DNA from: Erinaceus europaeus
Lineage: Eukaryota; Chordata; Mammalia; Eulipotyphla; Erinaceidae
Length of the DNA stretch: 64,000 nt
Assembly (NCBI RefSeq): GCF_950295315.1
Contig: NW_026647302.1
Span: 18,501 to 82,500 of the forward strand
Reading direction: 5' to 3'
Part shown: positions 9,111-18,077 of the stretch, in pieces
Numbering within the stretch: the first letter of the stretch is position 1
How the letters are laid out: the number at the start of each line of letters is the position of its first letter
Position numbers and translations under genes: made by a program
The notes under the pieces: generated by a model
What the model was told of the DNA's origin: nothing
Database searches by the model: none
Seen by the model: the letters and a program-made list of their open reading frames with translations, nothing else

Positions 9111-9298
9111 AATTAGTTTTGGTTGAACCATTTAACACTTATCCAGCTACATGTGTCTCTCATCATATATGTCATACAATTGCTCCACGTCTTTTGCCAG
9201 AGTTGATGTTTAACTACTTTGAGTCTGGATTGATAACTTATTGTAGTTTTGATTTGCGTTTTTAGACTTTTAACATCTTTTCATGTTTATTGGTCACT
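9111..9298 (-). mobile_element. Ancient L1 fragment (antisense), 5' part of a nested cluster
   Basis: TTGATTTGCGTTTTTAGAC and AACATCTTTTCATGTTTATTGG match the antisense old-L1 segment TTTGCATTTCCCTAATG ... CATCTTTTCATGTG. It resumes after the SINE cluster at 9740. Confidence 0.7.
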
Positions 9299-9316
9299 TA
9301 AATTTCCTATTTTTAA

Positions 9317-9739
9317 AAAATATTTATTATTCCCTTTTTTGTTGCCCTTTATTATTATTGTTGTTGATGTTGTCATGTTGGATAAGACAGAGAGAAATGG
9401 AGAGAGGAAGGGAAGACAGGGGGAGAGAAAGACAGACACCCTGTGGTCCGGGAGGTGGCACAGTGGATAAAGCACTGGATTCTCAACCATGAGGTCCTGA
9501 GTTCGATCCCCAGCAGCACATGTACCAGAGTGATGTCTGGTTCTTTCTCTCTTTTAATTAATTTATTTATTCATGGTCTTTCTCATGAATAAATAAATAA
9601 ATTAAAAAAAAAAAAGAAAGACACCTGCAGACCTACTTCACCTGCAGGTGGGGAGCCGGGGGCTCGAACGGGATCCTTATGCCAGTCCTTGCACTTTGCG
9701 CCACCTGTGCTTAACCCACTGCGCTGCCGCCCGACTCCC
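9317..9739 (-). mobile_element. SINE-A (antisense) carrying a nested SINE-B
   Basis: The SINE-A parts are 9317-9442 and 9612-9739, ending in CGCCCGACTCCC. A perfect 18-base target duplication beginning TAAATTTCCTA flanks the composite (9299-9316, 9740-9757). Confidence 0.95.
9443..9612 (+). mobile_element. SINE-B nested in SINE-A
   Basis: The head is GGTCCGGGAGGTGGCACAGT, with CCATGAGGTCCTGAGTTCGA and tail AATAAATAAATAAATT. The host motif GAAAGAC...ACACC is duplicated on each side. The B box is intact and the copy is close to consensus, so it is the youngest layer here. Confidence 0.95.
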
Positions 9740-9764
9740 TAAATTTCCTATTTTTAACTTTATT

Positions 9765-9880
9765 TTAAAAAGTTTATTAATGAAATAGGGAGAATCAGGT
9801 GATCACTTTGGAACATGTGATGCAGAGGATCAAACTTGGGACCTCATGTTTGAGAGCTCAGTGCTTTGCCCACACTGTTT
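9765..9880 (-). mobile_element. Diverged SINE-B (antisense)
   Basis: TTTATTAATGAAATAGGGAG, then GATCACTTTGGAACATGTGATG and CTTGGGACCTCATGTTTGAG follow the antisense SINE-B order. Confidence 0.7.
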
Positions 9881-10004
9881 TGTCAAATGTCTGCTTTCTT
9901 TGCACCCTCTCCCTTTACACAATTATCATGTTATCATTGTTTTCAGCCATGACAAGAGTTTATTTAAATATAATTCACATATCTATTTAGCTAGTCAACT
10001 ATTT

Positions 10005-10270
10005 TTTAAAAACATTTATTCCCTTTGTTGCCCTTGTTGTTTTATTGTTGTAGTTATTATTATGTCATTGTTGTTGGATAGGACAGAGAAATGGAGAGAG
10101 GAGGGGAAGACAGAGCAGGAGAGAAAGATAGACACCTATAGACCTGCTTCACTGCCTGTGAAGCGACTCCTCTGCAGGTGGGGAGCCGGGGCCTCAAACT
10201 GGGATCCTTACGCTGGTCCTTGGGCTTTGCACCATGTGTGCTTAACCCGCTGCACTAACGCCTGACACCC
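10005..10270 (-). mobile_element. SINE-A (antisense) with target-site duplication
   Basis: Full antisense SINE-A, from AACATTTATTCCCTTTGTTG to ACGCCTGACACCC. A 16-base repeat AGCTAGTCAACTATTT flanks it (9989-10004, 10271-10286). Confidence 0.96.
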
Positions 10271-10472
10271 AGCTAGTCAACTATTTAAAATATACAACTC
10301 AGAACTTTTGGTTGATTGAGTTATGTTAAACTCATCTTGGTGAGCCATTAATTTTCCAAGCAAATGAGAAGGAAGAAGGTGAGAATTTTATTAACTTAAA
10401 AAAGAAGCACTGTGATTGGCATAACCATATGGAGGTGTAAACTATAATACTTGTATCCTCCAAATGCCAAAT

Positions 10473-10692
10473 TAGTAGGTAAGGGGGTGAAGTGCACCTG
10501 TCTGAGCACACGTATTACAGTTCACAAGGACCCCGGTTCAAGCCCCCAGCTCCCACCTGCAGGAGGAAAGCTTCATGAACAGTAAACACAGTGCTACAGG
10601 TCTCCCACCCAACTCACTCACTCACTCACTCTCCCCCTTCCCTATCAACTTCTCTCTTTTCAAAATAAATAGACATATATTTAAGAGAAAAA
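10473..10692 (+). mobile_element. SINE-C
   Basis: GTGCACCTGTCTGAGCACAC, CCCCGGTTCAAGCCCCCAGC and GAGGAAAGCTTCATGAACAG are in order, followed by a short (ACTC)n run and a CAAAATAAATAGAC tail. GTAGGTA flanks both sides. Confidence 0.9.
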
Positions 10693-11572
10693 CAAGTAGG
10701 TAGATAAGGTTTGTGGTGAGCAATGGTTGGGGCTCAGGAAGTGGCCAAGGAACTGGGGAACTTAAAAAGTCATAGACTCTAGCTGTTGTGTGGAGAATTT
10801 CATTAGCAACCAGGAGACCTATTGGTGGACTATTGCATGAGCCTTTAGTAGACTGGATGCGTATGAAAGGAGCACTGGATTTACTGTTTAATGTGTATAC
10901 AGTGGGAGGGATCAAGGATGAAGCCAAGTGTTCTGAGTAAATAGAATTTGTGGATGCTGTGAACATTCAAGTTTGAGAATGCAGATCAGGTTTAGGAAAC
11001 ACTGATGGTTACTTTGTTCACTGAGCAGAGTTCTGTCAAATGTAAATTGAGAATCATTGGCAACAACTGGCTGGAGGTATAGAATGTGGTGAGAAGAAAG
11101 CCACAGTCATGGTTGACAGAGGAGGAACCAACAGTGTACCAGGAGAAAGTCCATTGACAGCAATCAAGGAAATGATATGTTTTTTTTTAAAAAGGGAATG
11201 ATTAACATCTGCCCCCTCCCCCAGTCTTGATCTTTGATTCTGACAGGAAATCATTAGGGATGTAGCTAGAGCTGCCTTAGGCACAGTGTTTTTGGAGAGC
11301 AGTGCACTTGCGACATGAGTGATGCCATTGTGCTGGTGCATTGCATGCAAGGCAGGCTTCTGTGCTGCTGAGATACCTCCTTGGCCCTTAAGTTGATTTT
11401 ACTGAATTGATGTCTCTAAGCCTTGCAGAGTAGAACTAATTGTGGTTATCTTCCAACACAGTTAAATAATTTTAGGCAGTTTTCCAAAGAGCTCCTAGTC
11501 TGTGAAGTATGTTTCATCCTGCCTTTTCTCTTTTTCTCAGTCTGGCTAGTATTGTTCTGAGCCATGCACCTC
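10693..11572. other. Mostly unique intronic sequence
   Basis: No exon signal. A weak antisense old-SINE pattern lies at about 11300-11392 (TGAGATACCTCCTTGGCCC end). Otherwise nothing recognised. Confidence 0.45.
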
Positions 11573-11581
11573 TAGGAATGA

Positions 11582-11913
11582 TTTTTTTTTTTTTTTGCTG
11601 CCAGGGTTATTGCTGGGGCTTGGTTCCTGCACTACGAATCCATTGCTCCTGGAGGCTATTTTTTCTCTTTTGTTGCCCTTGTTTATTGTTATTGTTGTTG
11701 TTGCCGTCATTGTTGTTGGATAGGACAGAGAAAAATTGAGAGAGGACGGGAAGACAGAGAGAGGGAGAGAAAGATATGCTGCTGACCTGCTTCACTGATT
11801 GTGAAGTGACCTCCCTGCAAGTGGGCAGTCAGGGCTTGAACCAGGATCCTTATGCCGGTCCTTGCACTTTGCGCCATGTGAGCTTAACCCTCTGCACTAC
11901 CCTCATGTTCCCC
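11582..11913 (-). mobile_element. SINE-A' (antisense) with target-site duplication
   Basis: A poly-T tract leads into TGCCAGGGTTATTGCTGGGG, ACGAATCCATTGCTCCTGGA and the standard SINE-A body. AGGAATGAT repeats at 11573-11581 and 11914-11922. Confidence 0.93.
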
Positions 11914-12059
11914 AGGAATGATCTTTTTCTTTCATGTCACACAGTCCACAGACCAGGCATTAGTATCATTCTGATGGTTAATTTCCGCTAGATTTTTTTG
12001 GCATTCTGTTAAAAGTAAGATGATTGAGAGTTATAATAATGACTTTTTTTGCTTTAATT

Positions 12060-12320
12060 TTTAAAAATATTTATTCTCTTTTGTTGTCCTTGTTTTATTG
12101 TTGTAGTTATTATTGTTGTTGTTGGATAGGACAGAGAAATGGAGAGAGGAGAGGAAGACAGAGAGCAAGAGAGAAAGACAGACACCTGCAGACCTGCTTC
12201 ACTGCCTGTGAAGCGACTCCCCTGCAGATGGGGATTCAGGGGCTCAAACTGGGATCCTTAAGCTGGTCCTTGTGCTTTGCGCCATGTGTGCTTCACCTGC
12301 TGCACTACCGCCATATTCCC
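12060..12320 (-). mobile_element. SINE-A (antisense)
   Basis: It runs from AAATATTTATTCTCTTTTGT to GCACTACCGCCATATTCCC, with an intact body and a B box changed to GGGGCTCAAACT. Confidence 0.94.
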
Positions 12321-12329
12321 AAAAGGTTT

Positions 12330-12512
12330 TTTTTAATATATATGTCTTTACTGGGGATTAATGTTTTACAGTCAACAGTAAATACAAGTTTGTAATGTGT
12401 AACATTTCTCAGTTTTCCACACAACAATACAACCCCCACTAGGTCCTCTGTCATCCTTTTCCAGGACCTGTACTCTCCCCCCACTAACCTCAGAGTCTTT
12501 TACTTTGTGAAA
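12330..12512 (-). mobile_element. L1 3' end (antisense, 5'-truncated)
   Basis: GGGGATTAATGTTTTACAGT, CAATACAACCCCCACTAGGT and CAGAGTCTTTTACTTTG are shared with the L1 ends at 37463, 42775 and 54330. Confidence 0.92.
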
Positions 12513-12577
12513 AAAAATTTTTTTGGGGGGGCATGACCTATTTGACATTGAAATAGAATATAATTGAAAGTCAAGTA

Positions 12578-12833
12578 CAGGTTAAGTGCACATGGCACAA
12601 AGCGCAGGGACCAGCATAAGGATCCTGGTTCGAGCCCTCAACTCCCCACCTGCAGGGGAGTTGCTTCACAGGTGGTGAAGCAGGTCTGCAGGTGTCTTAT
12701 CTTTCTCTTTCCCTCTCTGTCTTCCCTTCCTCTCTTCATTTCTCTCTGTCCTATCAATAACAACAGTAATAACTACAATAATAAAAAACAACCAGGGCAA
12801 CAAAAGGGAATAAATAAGTATTAAAAAAAAAAA
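12578..12833 (+). mobile_element. SINE-A, left half of a tandem pair (5'-truncated)
   Basis: It starts at CAGGTTAAGTGCACATGGCA, missing about 15 bases including part of the A box, and runs through the body to AATAAATAAGTATTAAAAAA. The left target duplication GAAAGTCAAGTA (12566-12577) is paired with one after the second SINE, not after this one. Confidence 0.95.
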
Positions 12834-13128
12834 GGGGGAGTCGGGCTGTAGTGCAGCAGGCTAAGCGCAGGTGGCGCAAAGCACAAAGACTGGCATAAGG
12901 ATCCTGGTTCAAACCCCGGCTCCCCACCTGCAGGGGAGTCGCTTCACAGGCAGTGAAGCAGGTCTGCAGGTGTCTATCTTTCTCTCCTCCTCTCTGTCTT
13001 CCCCTCCCTCTCTCCATTTCTTTCTGTCCTATCCAACAACGACAACAACAATAATAACTACAACAATAAAACAAGGGCAACAAAAGGGAAAAAATAAATA
13101 AAAAATAAATATAAAAAAATTAAAAAAA
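12834..13128 (+). mobile_element. SINE-A, right half of a tandem pair
   Basis: A complete copy starting GGGGAGTCGGGCTGTAGTGC with A and B boxes. It abuts the A-tail of the left copy and is followed by GAAAGTCAAGTA (13129-13140), the partner of the duplication left of the first copy. Confidence 0.95.
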
Positions 13129-13140
13129 GAAAGTCAAGTA

Positions 13141-13382
13141 TAGTATCAATGCAAATTGATTACATTTTTCACATAAAATATAGTGAGTAAAGCTGTGGGT
13201 CTGAGCATGCATGGTATTGTAGGAACTCTAGGGATCATTACTTTCCAGACTTTGTTTGATGTTTACAATTTTACATTAAACTCATGTTTGGGGGGAAAAT
13301 AGCTCTGCTCTGGGAGAATTAGTGTGTAAGTGCTTGGTCCTACCAACTTGTCATTCACTGCAGTGGTCTCTAGGAATTATTT
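13141..13382. other. Unique intronic sequence
   Basis: Nothing recognised apart from short AT-rich runs. Confidence 0.45.
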
Positions 13383-13385
13383 AAA

Positions 13386-13520
13386 AGATTTTTAGATTTA
13401 TTTCTATGAGAGATACATCAGAGCACTGTTTAGATTTGACTTATGGTGGTGCTGGAGATTGAGCATGGCATCTCTGAAACCCCAGGCACCAGTCTGGTGG
13501 CTACCACTGTGATACCTCTT
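13386..13520 (-). mobile_element. Old SINE-D (antisense)
   Basis: TTTATTTCTATGAGAGATAC, CAGAGCACTGTTTAGATTTG, TTATGGTGGTGCTGGAGATT and GATACCTC follow the antisense SINE-D order with many substitutions. Confidence 0.72.
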
Positions 13521-13702
13521 TTTTTTTTTTTTTTAATTCCTCTGCTGTGTGGAAAAAAAAAAGTGAAAGGAAATATTTCCCCCCCTCTCTTTACATGTTT
13601 GTGTGTGTGTGTTCCTGAACTATTTTCATGTGTCTGTATGGTAGGAGTGGTATAGAAATCAAATGATAAAAGTTTTTTTGTTTTGTTTTTAAAGAATTAT
13701 TT

Positions 13703-13966
13703 TATAAAAATATTTATTCCCTTTTGTTGCCCTTGTTTTATTGTTGTAGTTATTATTATTGTTGTTATTGATGTCATTGTTTGATAGGACAGAGAGAAAT
13801 AGAGAAGGGGAAGACAGAGAGGGGAAGAAAAAGATAAGATACCTGCTTCACCGCCTGTGAAGCGACTCCCTTGCAGGTGGGGAGCCAGGGACTCGAACTG
13901 GGATCCTTACACTGGTTCTTGCACTTTGCGCCACATGTGCTTAACCTGCTGTGCTATCTGACTCCT
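13703..13966 (-). mobile_element. SINE-A (antisense)
   Basis: It runs from ATATTTATTCCCTTTTGTTG to GCTATCTGACTCC. About 20 bases are missing between AAAGATAAG and ATACCTGCTTCACC. Confidence 0.94.
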
Positions 13967-14154
13967 CACTTGATAAAATTTTAAAGTATGGTAAGGTAGT
14001 TTCTGAAAAAGTGACTATTTTCTTAGCATTATATTAAAACATTTCTTTGAGAAAAAGGTACTAGAAAACTTTCCCACTATGATGTTTTGTTTCTATGCAA
14101 GGTTAGGGATCAAACTCAAGGCCTCACACATACCAGGCATAAAAAGATTTTTAT

Positions 14155-14335
14155 ATTTATTTGCCTCCAGGGTTATCACTGGGGCACAATGCTGGCACTA
14201 TGAATCCACTGTTCCTGGTGGTCATTCTTTTCATTTTACTGGATAGGACAGAGAAACTGAAGGGGAGTTGAACCTGGGACCTTGGAGCCTCAGGCATGAA
14301 AGACTTGTATAACCATTATGCTGTCTCTCCAGCCC
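14155..14335 (-). mobile_element. Chimeric SINE: A' distal module joined to a D head (antisense)
   Basis: Reading the antisense strand, a SINE-D head (CATAATGGTTATACAAGTC, then CTCCAAGGTCCCAGGTTC) joins the A' middle (CTGTCCTATCC) and the CCACCAGGAACAGTGGATTC module. It is compact with no gap at the junction. Confidence 0.8.
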
Positions 14336-14429
14336 TCATCTTCATTTCTTTTAATATACTATGTGTCCCAAGCTGTGCCTCTGTCATATTTCCAACTAGA
14401 TCAGAGAAATTCCTTTTAAAGGAGATTTA

Positions 14430-14895
14430 AAAAAATTTTTTATTTATAAAATGGAAACACTGACAAGACCATAGAATAAGGGGTACAAGTCCACATAATT
14501 CTCACCATCAGAACTCCCTATCCCATCCCTTCCCCTGATAACTTTCCTATTCTTTATGGACTCAGGGTCATATGTGGTGCAGAAGGTGGAAGGTCTGGCT
14601 TTTGTAATTGCTTCCCCTGCTGAACATGAGTGTTGACAGGTCGATCCATACTCCTAGCCTGTCTCTCTTTCCCTAGTGGGGCAGGGCTCTGGGGAAGTGG
14701 GGCTCCAGGACACATTGGTGGGGTCATCTGCCCAGGGAAGTCTGGTTGGCATCATGGTAGAATCTGGAACCTGGTGGGTGGCTGAAAGAGAGTAAGATAT
14801 AAAGCCAAAAAAGGTGTTGACTAATCATGAACCTAAAGGCTGCAGATGAAGATTTGGGGTCTCCATTTTGGAAAAGCTAGTAGGTTTATTTTAGG
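14430..14895 (-). mobile_element. Repeat-G copy 1 (antisense)
   Basis: It is the inverted counterpart of 36062-36670. Shared strings include GACTAATCATGAA, ATTTTGGAAAAGCTAGTAGG and GGACACATTGGTGGGGTCATC. Its sense strand ends in TTGTCAGTGTTTCCATTTTA and ATAAATAAA-like sequence, which suggests a non-LTR retroposon 3' end. No coding capacity is seen. Confidence 0.85.
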
Positions 14896-14912
14896 TAAAG
14901 GAGATTTTTGCC

Positions 14913-15236
14913 TGTTGTTAAAATTCGGCGGCTCCAGCTGGCCGTTCTAGCTTCACTGGTGGGTAACAGAGACGACCAGAGACATACGGCTGGGCAGGGA
15001 AGCTGTATTTTTTTATTCAGGAACAACGATTTATAAACTAAGACAAACTAATCACCAAACAGAACTCTCCTTCCTCCTTCCCCCGCAGCAGCGCCAAGCA
15101 CTCTCGAACTCTGGAACTCTGGAACTCTCTCGGGGTTCCTTGGGGCGGGGACAAGCAGGCCCGCGAAACTAGCAGGACTGAACCAATTTTCTTGGCAGGG
15201 GGAGAGCTAGAACAACCCAATGTAAAGCATACAACA
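14913..15236 (-). mobile_element. Solo LTR of an endogenous retrovirus
   Basis: The 324-base element has TGTTGT...ACAACA termini and a 6-base target duplication TTTGCC on each side (14907-14912, 15237-15242). On the minus strand it carries GAATAAA, the expected polyadenylation signal, with a CpG-rich upstream part. Six-base duplications and this length fit class II (ERV2, beta-retrovirus-like) LTRs. No internal viral sequence is present, so it is a recombined solo LTR. A short internal duplication CTCTGGAACTCTGGAACTCT lies at about 15113-15132. Confidence 0.9.
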
Positions 15237-15347
15237 TTTGCCTCTCTTCACCCTCACCCTACCAGAGTTATCATGGGGGTTCTATAGCTGCAGAGTTCCT
15301 CTTCTCCCAGTAAGAAAATTCATTTAAGATGAGAGTGAGAGACAGGC

Positions 15348-15348
<1 letters not shown>

Positions 15349-15386
<38 letters not shown>
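15349..15386. repeat. (GA)n microsatellite
   Basis: About 17 GA units within a GAGA-rich antisense SINE remnant spanning roughly 15255-15400. Confidence 0.93.
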
Positions 15387-15387
<1 letters not shown>

Positions 15388-15411
15388 AGAGACATTTGGA
15401 ACTCGAAGGCT

Positions 15412-15658
15412 TTTTAAATTTATTTATTCCCTTTTGTTGCCCTTGTTTTATTGTTGTAGTTATTGTTGTTACTGATATCATCGTTGTTGGAGAGGACAGA
15501 GGGGAAGAGAAAGACACCTGCAGGCCAGCTTCACTGCTTGTGAAGCGGACCCCCCCACCCCCCCGCAGGTGGGGAGCCGGGGGCTTAAACTGGGATCCTT
15601 ATGCCGGTCCTTGGGCATTGTGCCACCTGTGCTTAACCTGCACTGTCGCCCAACTCCC
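15412..15658 (-). mobile_element. SINE-A (antisense)
   Basis: It runs from TTATTTATTCCCTTTTGTTG to GTCGCCCAACTCCC. A C-rich expansion (CCCCCCACCCCCCCGC) replaces part of the CCCCTGCAGG segment at about 15549-15566. Confidence 0.94.
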
Positions 15659-15787
15659 TTTTCTTTGTTTCTTATAGAGGAAGAGAGGAGGTGAGATACC
15701 ATAGCCTTGGCTCATCTCCAGATTCCCCTTAAGTACCTTCCTTTTCTTTTCTCTTTCTACCCCCCCCCCCAGAATTAATATAATTTG

Positions 15788-16012
15788 GCCTGGGAGTTGT
15801 CACAGTAAGTAGGGAACTAAACTTGGAAGCATGAAGCTCTGAATTCAGTTCTCAGTATCCCATATGCCAGAGTGATGCTCAGTGAAGCAGGTCTTTCTCA
15901 TTCCCTCCTCTCTCCATTTCTCTCTGTCCTATCTGACAATGACGACATCAACAATAATAACTACAACAACAATAAAAACAACAAGGGCAATAAAAAGGAA
16001 ATAAAAAAAAAA
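15788..16012 (+). mobile_element. Chimeric SINE: B-like head with A tail
   Basis: The head (GTCACAGTAAGTAGGGAAC, AAGCATGAAGCTCTGAATTC, GCCAGAGTGATGCTC) resembles SINE-B. It then joins the SINE-A body at GTGAAGCAGGTCTTTCTC and carries the full SINE-A tail (CCATTTCTCTCTGTCCTATC to the A-run). Confidence 0.8.
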
Positions 16013-16085
16013 CATAAGAGATTATTGTAAACCAACATTACCTAAGTTTAAAAAAATGTATGGTAAAAAAAATGTAAAAAATTGT

Positions 16086-16225
16086 AATAAAGTGGCACTG
16101 GCATTTTACAGATGAGAAAGTGAGGCATGGACATGTTTCTAATAGGCCCGTTGTTGAGAGCTGGTAGGCTGTAGAGCTGGGTTTTAAAACTACCTATTAA
16201 GCCCAGCTTACAGCTATGCTCTTCT
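16086..16225 (+). mobile_element. MIR fossil
   Basis: GGCATTTTACAGATGAGAAA followed by GTGAGGCATGG and GAGCTGGTAGGCTGTAGAGC match the central MIR consensus and its downstream AGCTAGTAAGTGGCAGAGC part. Confidence 0.85.
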
Positions 16226-17414
16226 GCCTTTTTCAGCCAAAAGTAAGACATCCTTACAGAATGTTGGCATTAGGAGTTCCTTAGCAGTTATTGCACTATT
16301 TCCTCTTCCCAGTAAAATTGACCATCAGTGCAATGACTTAAGATTGCAAAGTTAATTAGCAGCAGCTGGGGATTTAAGACCTACTCAGAGATAGGGAAGT
16401 AAACAACTAACCACGATAGAAAATGGGAGGGGATGATAGTAAACAAAATTACAGGCAATGTGATGTGTTAGATTGGTGAAGGATCAGTTATTTCTGATGC
16501 CTAACAAGAGAATTTTTGTACAGGCCATGTCATTCTGGGGGGATAGTCCAGTAAACAGGCACAAATGCCAGGGAGAATGTGAGCTGCCCTGAATGTCTTG
16601 GCATGCATGTGGAGCATAAAGTTATTTGACTGGTAAAGTCGTGAAGTGCCTGCCATCCAGATAACAGTTGGAGATTTCCAACTATCTCTTTAAGGAGTGG
16701 GGAACCAGGGCAGATTTATAGGAGGTGAGTAGCTTGACCACTGGCTTGAGAGTGATAACAGACAGCTATGTGAAGCAATGAATGAAGGTGGGGTAAAACA
16801 AAGATTTGAGGACATTAAATATGTCCTCAAGGATGGGTAATTGTGGTAGGAGTGAAAGGAGGGGAAATGTGTGAGTCTGCACAGGTGGAATCATTAGGAG
16901 TTGGCAGTTGGTGAGCAGCAGGCTGGACTGTGAGGCCTGCAGGGCAGTTGTGTTTTGCTTGCCACTGGTCGCTGGGTCACACAGCAAGGTGTCTAGGGCA
17001 TTTGTTGAAAGTAGAAGAGGGGAGGATTTGAAGATGAGTTTGACAATTTTCATCTGTTAAAAAACAAAAAAAAACAACAACAAACAACAAAACAGCTAGC
17101 TGGGCAAAAGGGGGGAAAATAGGGGAGCTAGGGAGTAAAAGGAAGAGACCAAAATTCCAGGGTGTACTGAATATAAAATACTTCTGTCACATTCACATGG
17201 TTTTGTCGAGCAGGAGTCTGTGGCTCAGGTAAGAAGTAGAGGCTGTGATGCACTGAGGAGTAAGAATTATTCTGACATTTAGGAATGAAAAGGTCATAAT
17301 TGAGGCTATGAAAATTGAGAAGACCAAGAGGAAAATTTTGAGAATATCTCATCTCTCTCTCTCCCTTAATATGGTGCTGAGGAATTAGCTAACAGCACTG
17401 ACCAGCCTTCTTGA
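16226..17414. other. Unique intronic block
   Basis: About 1.2 kb with no recognised interspersed repeat except an A/CA-rich stretch at 17058-17095. Antisense ORFs of 74-95 codons (16766-17053 and 17128-17352) show no recognisable domain and no splice or start context. I regard them as chance. Confidence 0.55.
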
Positions 17415-17583
17415 CCCAGTTTTCTATTTTTTTATTTTTGAGAGAGAAGAGAGACATAAAAGCACTGCACTGCCATCAGTTGGGCTCCCCTGGTGTCCTC
17501 CACAGTGCTCCTATGTGATGCTGGAGCTTCAGCCTAGGGCTTTACACCAGATGGCTCGACCAGATGAGCTATCTCCCATCCTT
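17415..17583 (-). mobile_element. Old tRNA-derived SINE (antisense)
   Basis: TTTTGAGAGAGAAGAGAGAC, AAAAGCACTGCACTGCCATC, CCTAGGGCTTTACACCAG and GAGCTATCTCCCATCC follow the antisense SINE-D/F pattern. Confidence 0.7.
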
Positions 17584-17639
17584 TTTGAATAGACTGCAGT
17601 AGCAGAGACATGAGTTCCTTTCTTCTTTTGGATGAATTT

Positions 17640-18060
17640 AGCTAGGGAAATAACATAATGGATATGCAAAAAGACTTTCTTTTTTAAAATTTTAAAATAA
17701 ATTATTTTCCCTTGTGTTACCCTTGTCTTTTTATTGTTGTTGTAGTTATTGTTGTTATTGATGTTGTTGTTGGATAGGACAGAGAGAAATGGAGAGAGGA
17801 GGGGAAGACAGAGAGAGGGAAACAGACACCTGTAGACCTGCTTCACCACCTGTGAAGTGACTTCCCTGCAGGTGGGGAGCCGGGTGCTCAACCCGGGATT
17901 CTTACACCGGTCCCTGTGCTCTGCACCACGTGTGCTCAACCCGCTGCACTACCGCCCAACTCCTGCAAAAAGGCTTTCATCCTTGAGTTCCCAAAGGTCT
18001 CAATATTCATACCCCAGCACCACCATAAACCAGAGCTGAATAGTGCTATGGTAAACCAAA
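17640..18060 (+). mobile_element. SINE-D split by a SINE-A
   Basis: The head is 17640-17679 (GGGAAATAACATAATGGATA) and the remainder is 17965-18060 (CACCACCATAAACCAGAGCT). A 14-base duplication GCAAAAAGACTTTC / GCAAAAAGGCTTTC lies at the two break points. Confidence 0.9.
17680..17964 (-). mobile_element. SINE-A (antisense) nested in SINE-D
   Basis: Complete antisense copy from TTTAAAATTTTAAAATAAAT to CGCCCAACTCC. Flanking duplications are at 17666-17679 and 17965-17978. Confidence 0.95.
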
Positions 18061-18077
18061 ACCAAAATCACCTAATC

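Noticed and set aside
12871..13101. Recurring ORFs with APHLQGSRFTGSEAGLQVSIFLS-like peptide
   Set aside because: This is SINE-A translated in the sense direction. No independent evidence of translation or conservation.
14913..15236. Complete provirus
   Set aside because: No internal retroviral sequence, primer-binding site continuation or second LTR lies in the flanks, and the 6-base duplication directly bounds the single LTR.
16766..17352. Two antisense ORFs of 95 and 74 codons in unique sequence
   Set aside because: No start-context, splice signals or recognisable domain; length is within what chance allows in 64 kb.
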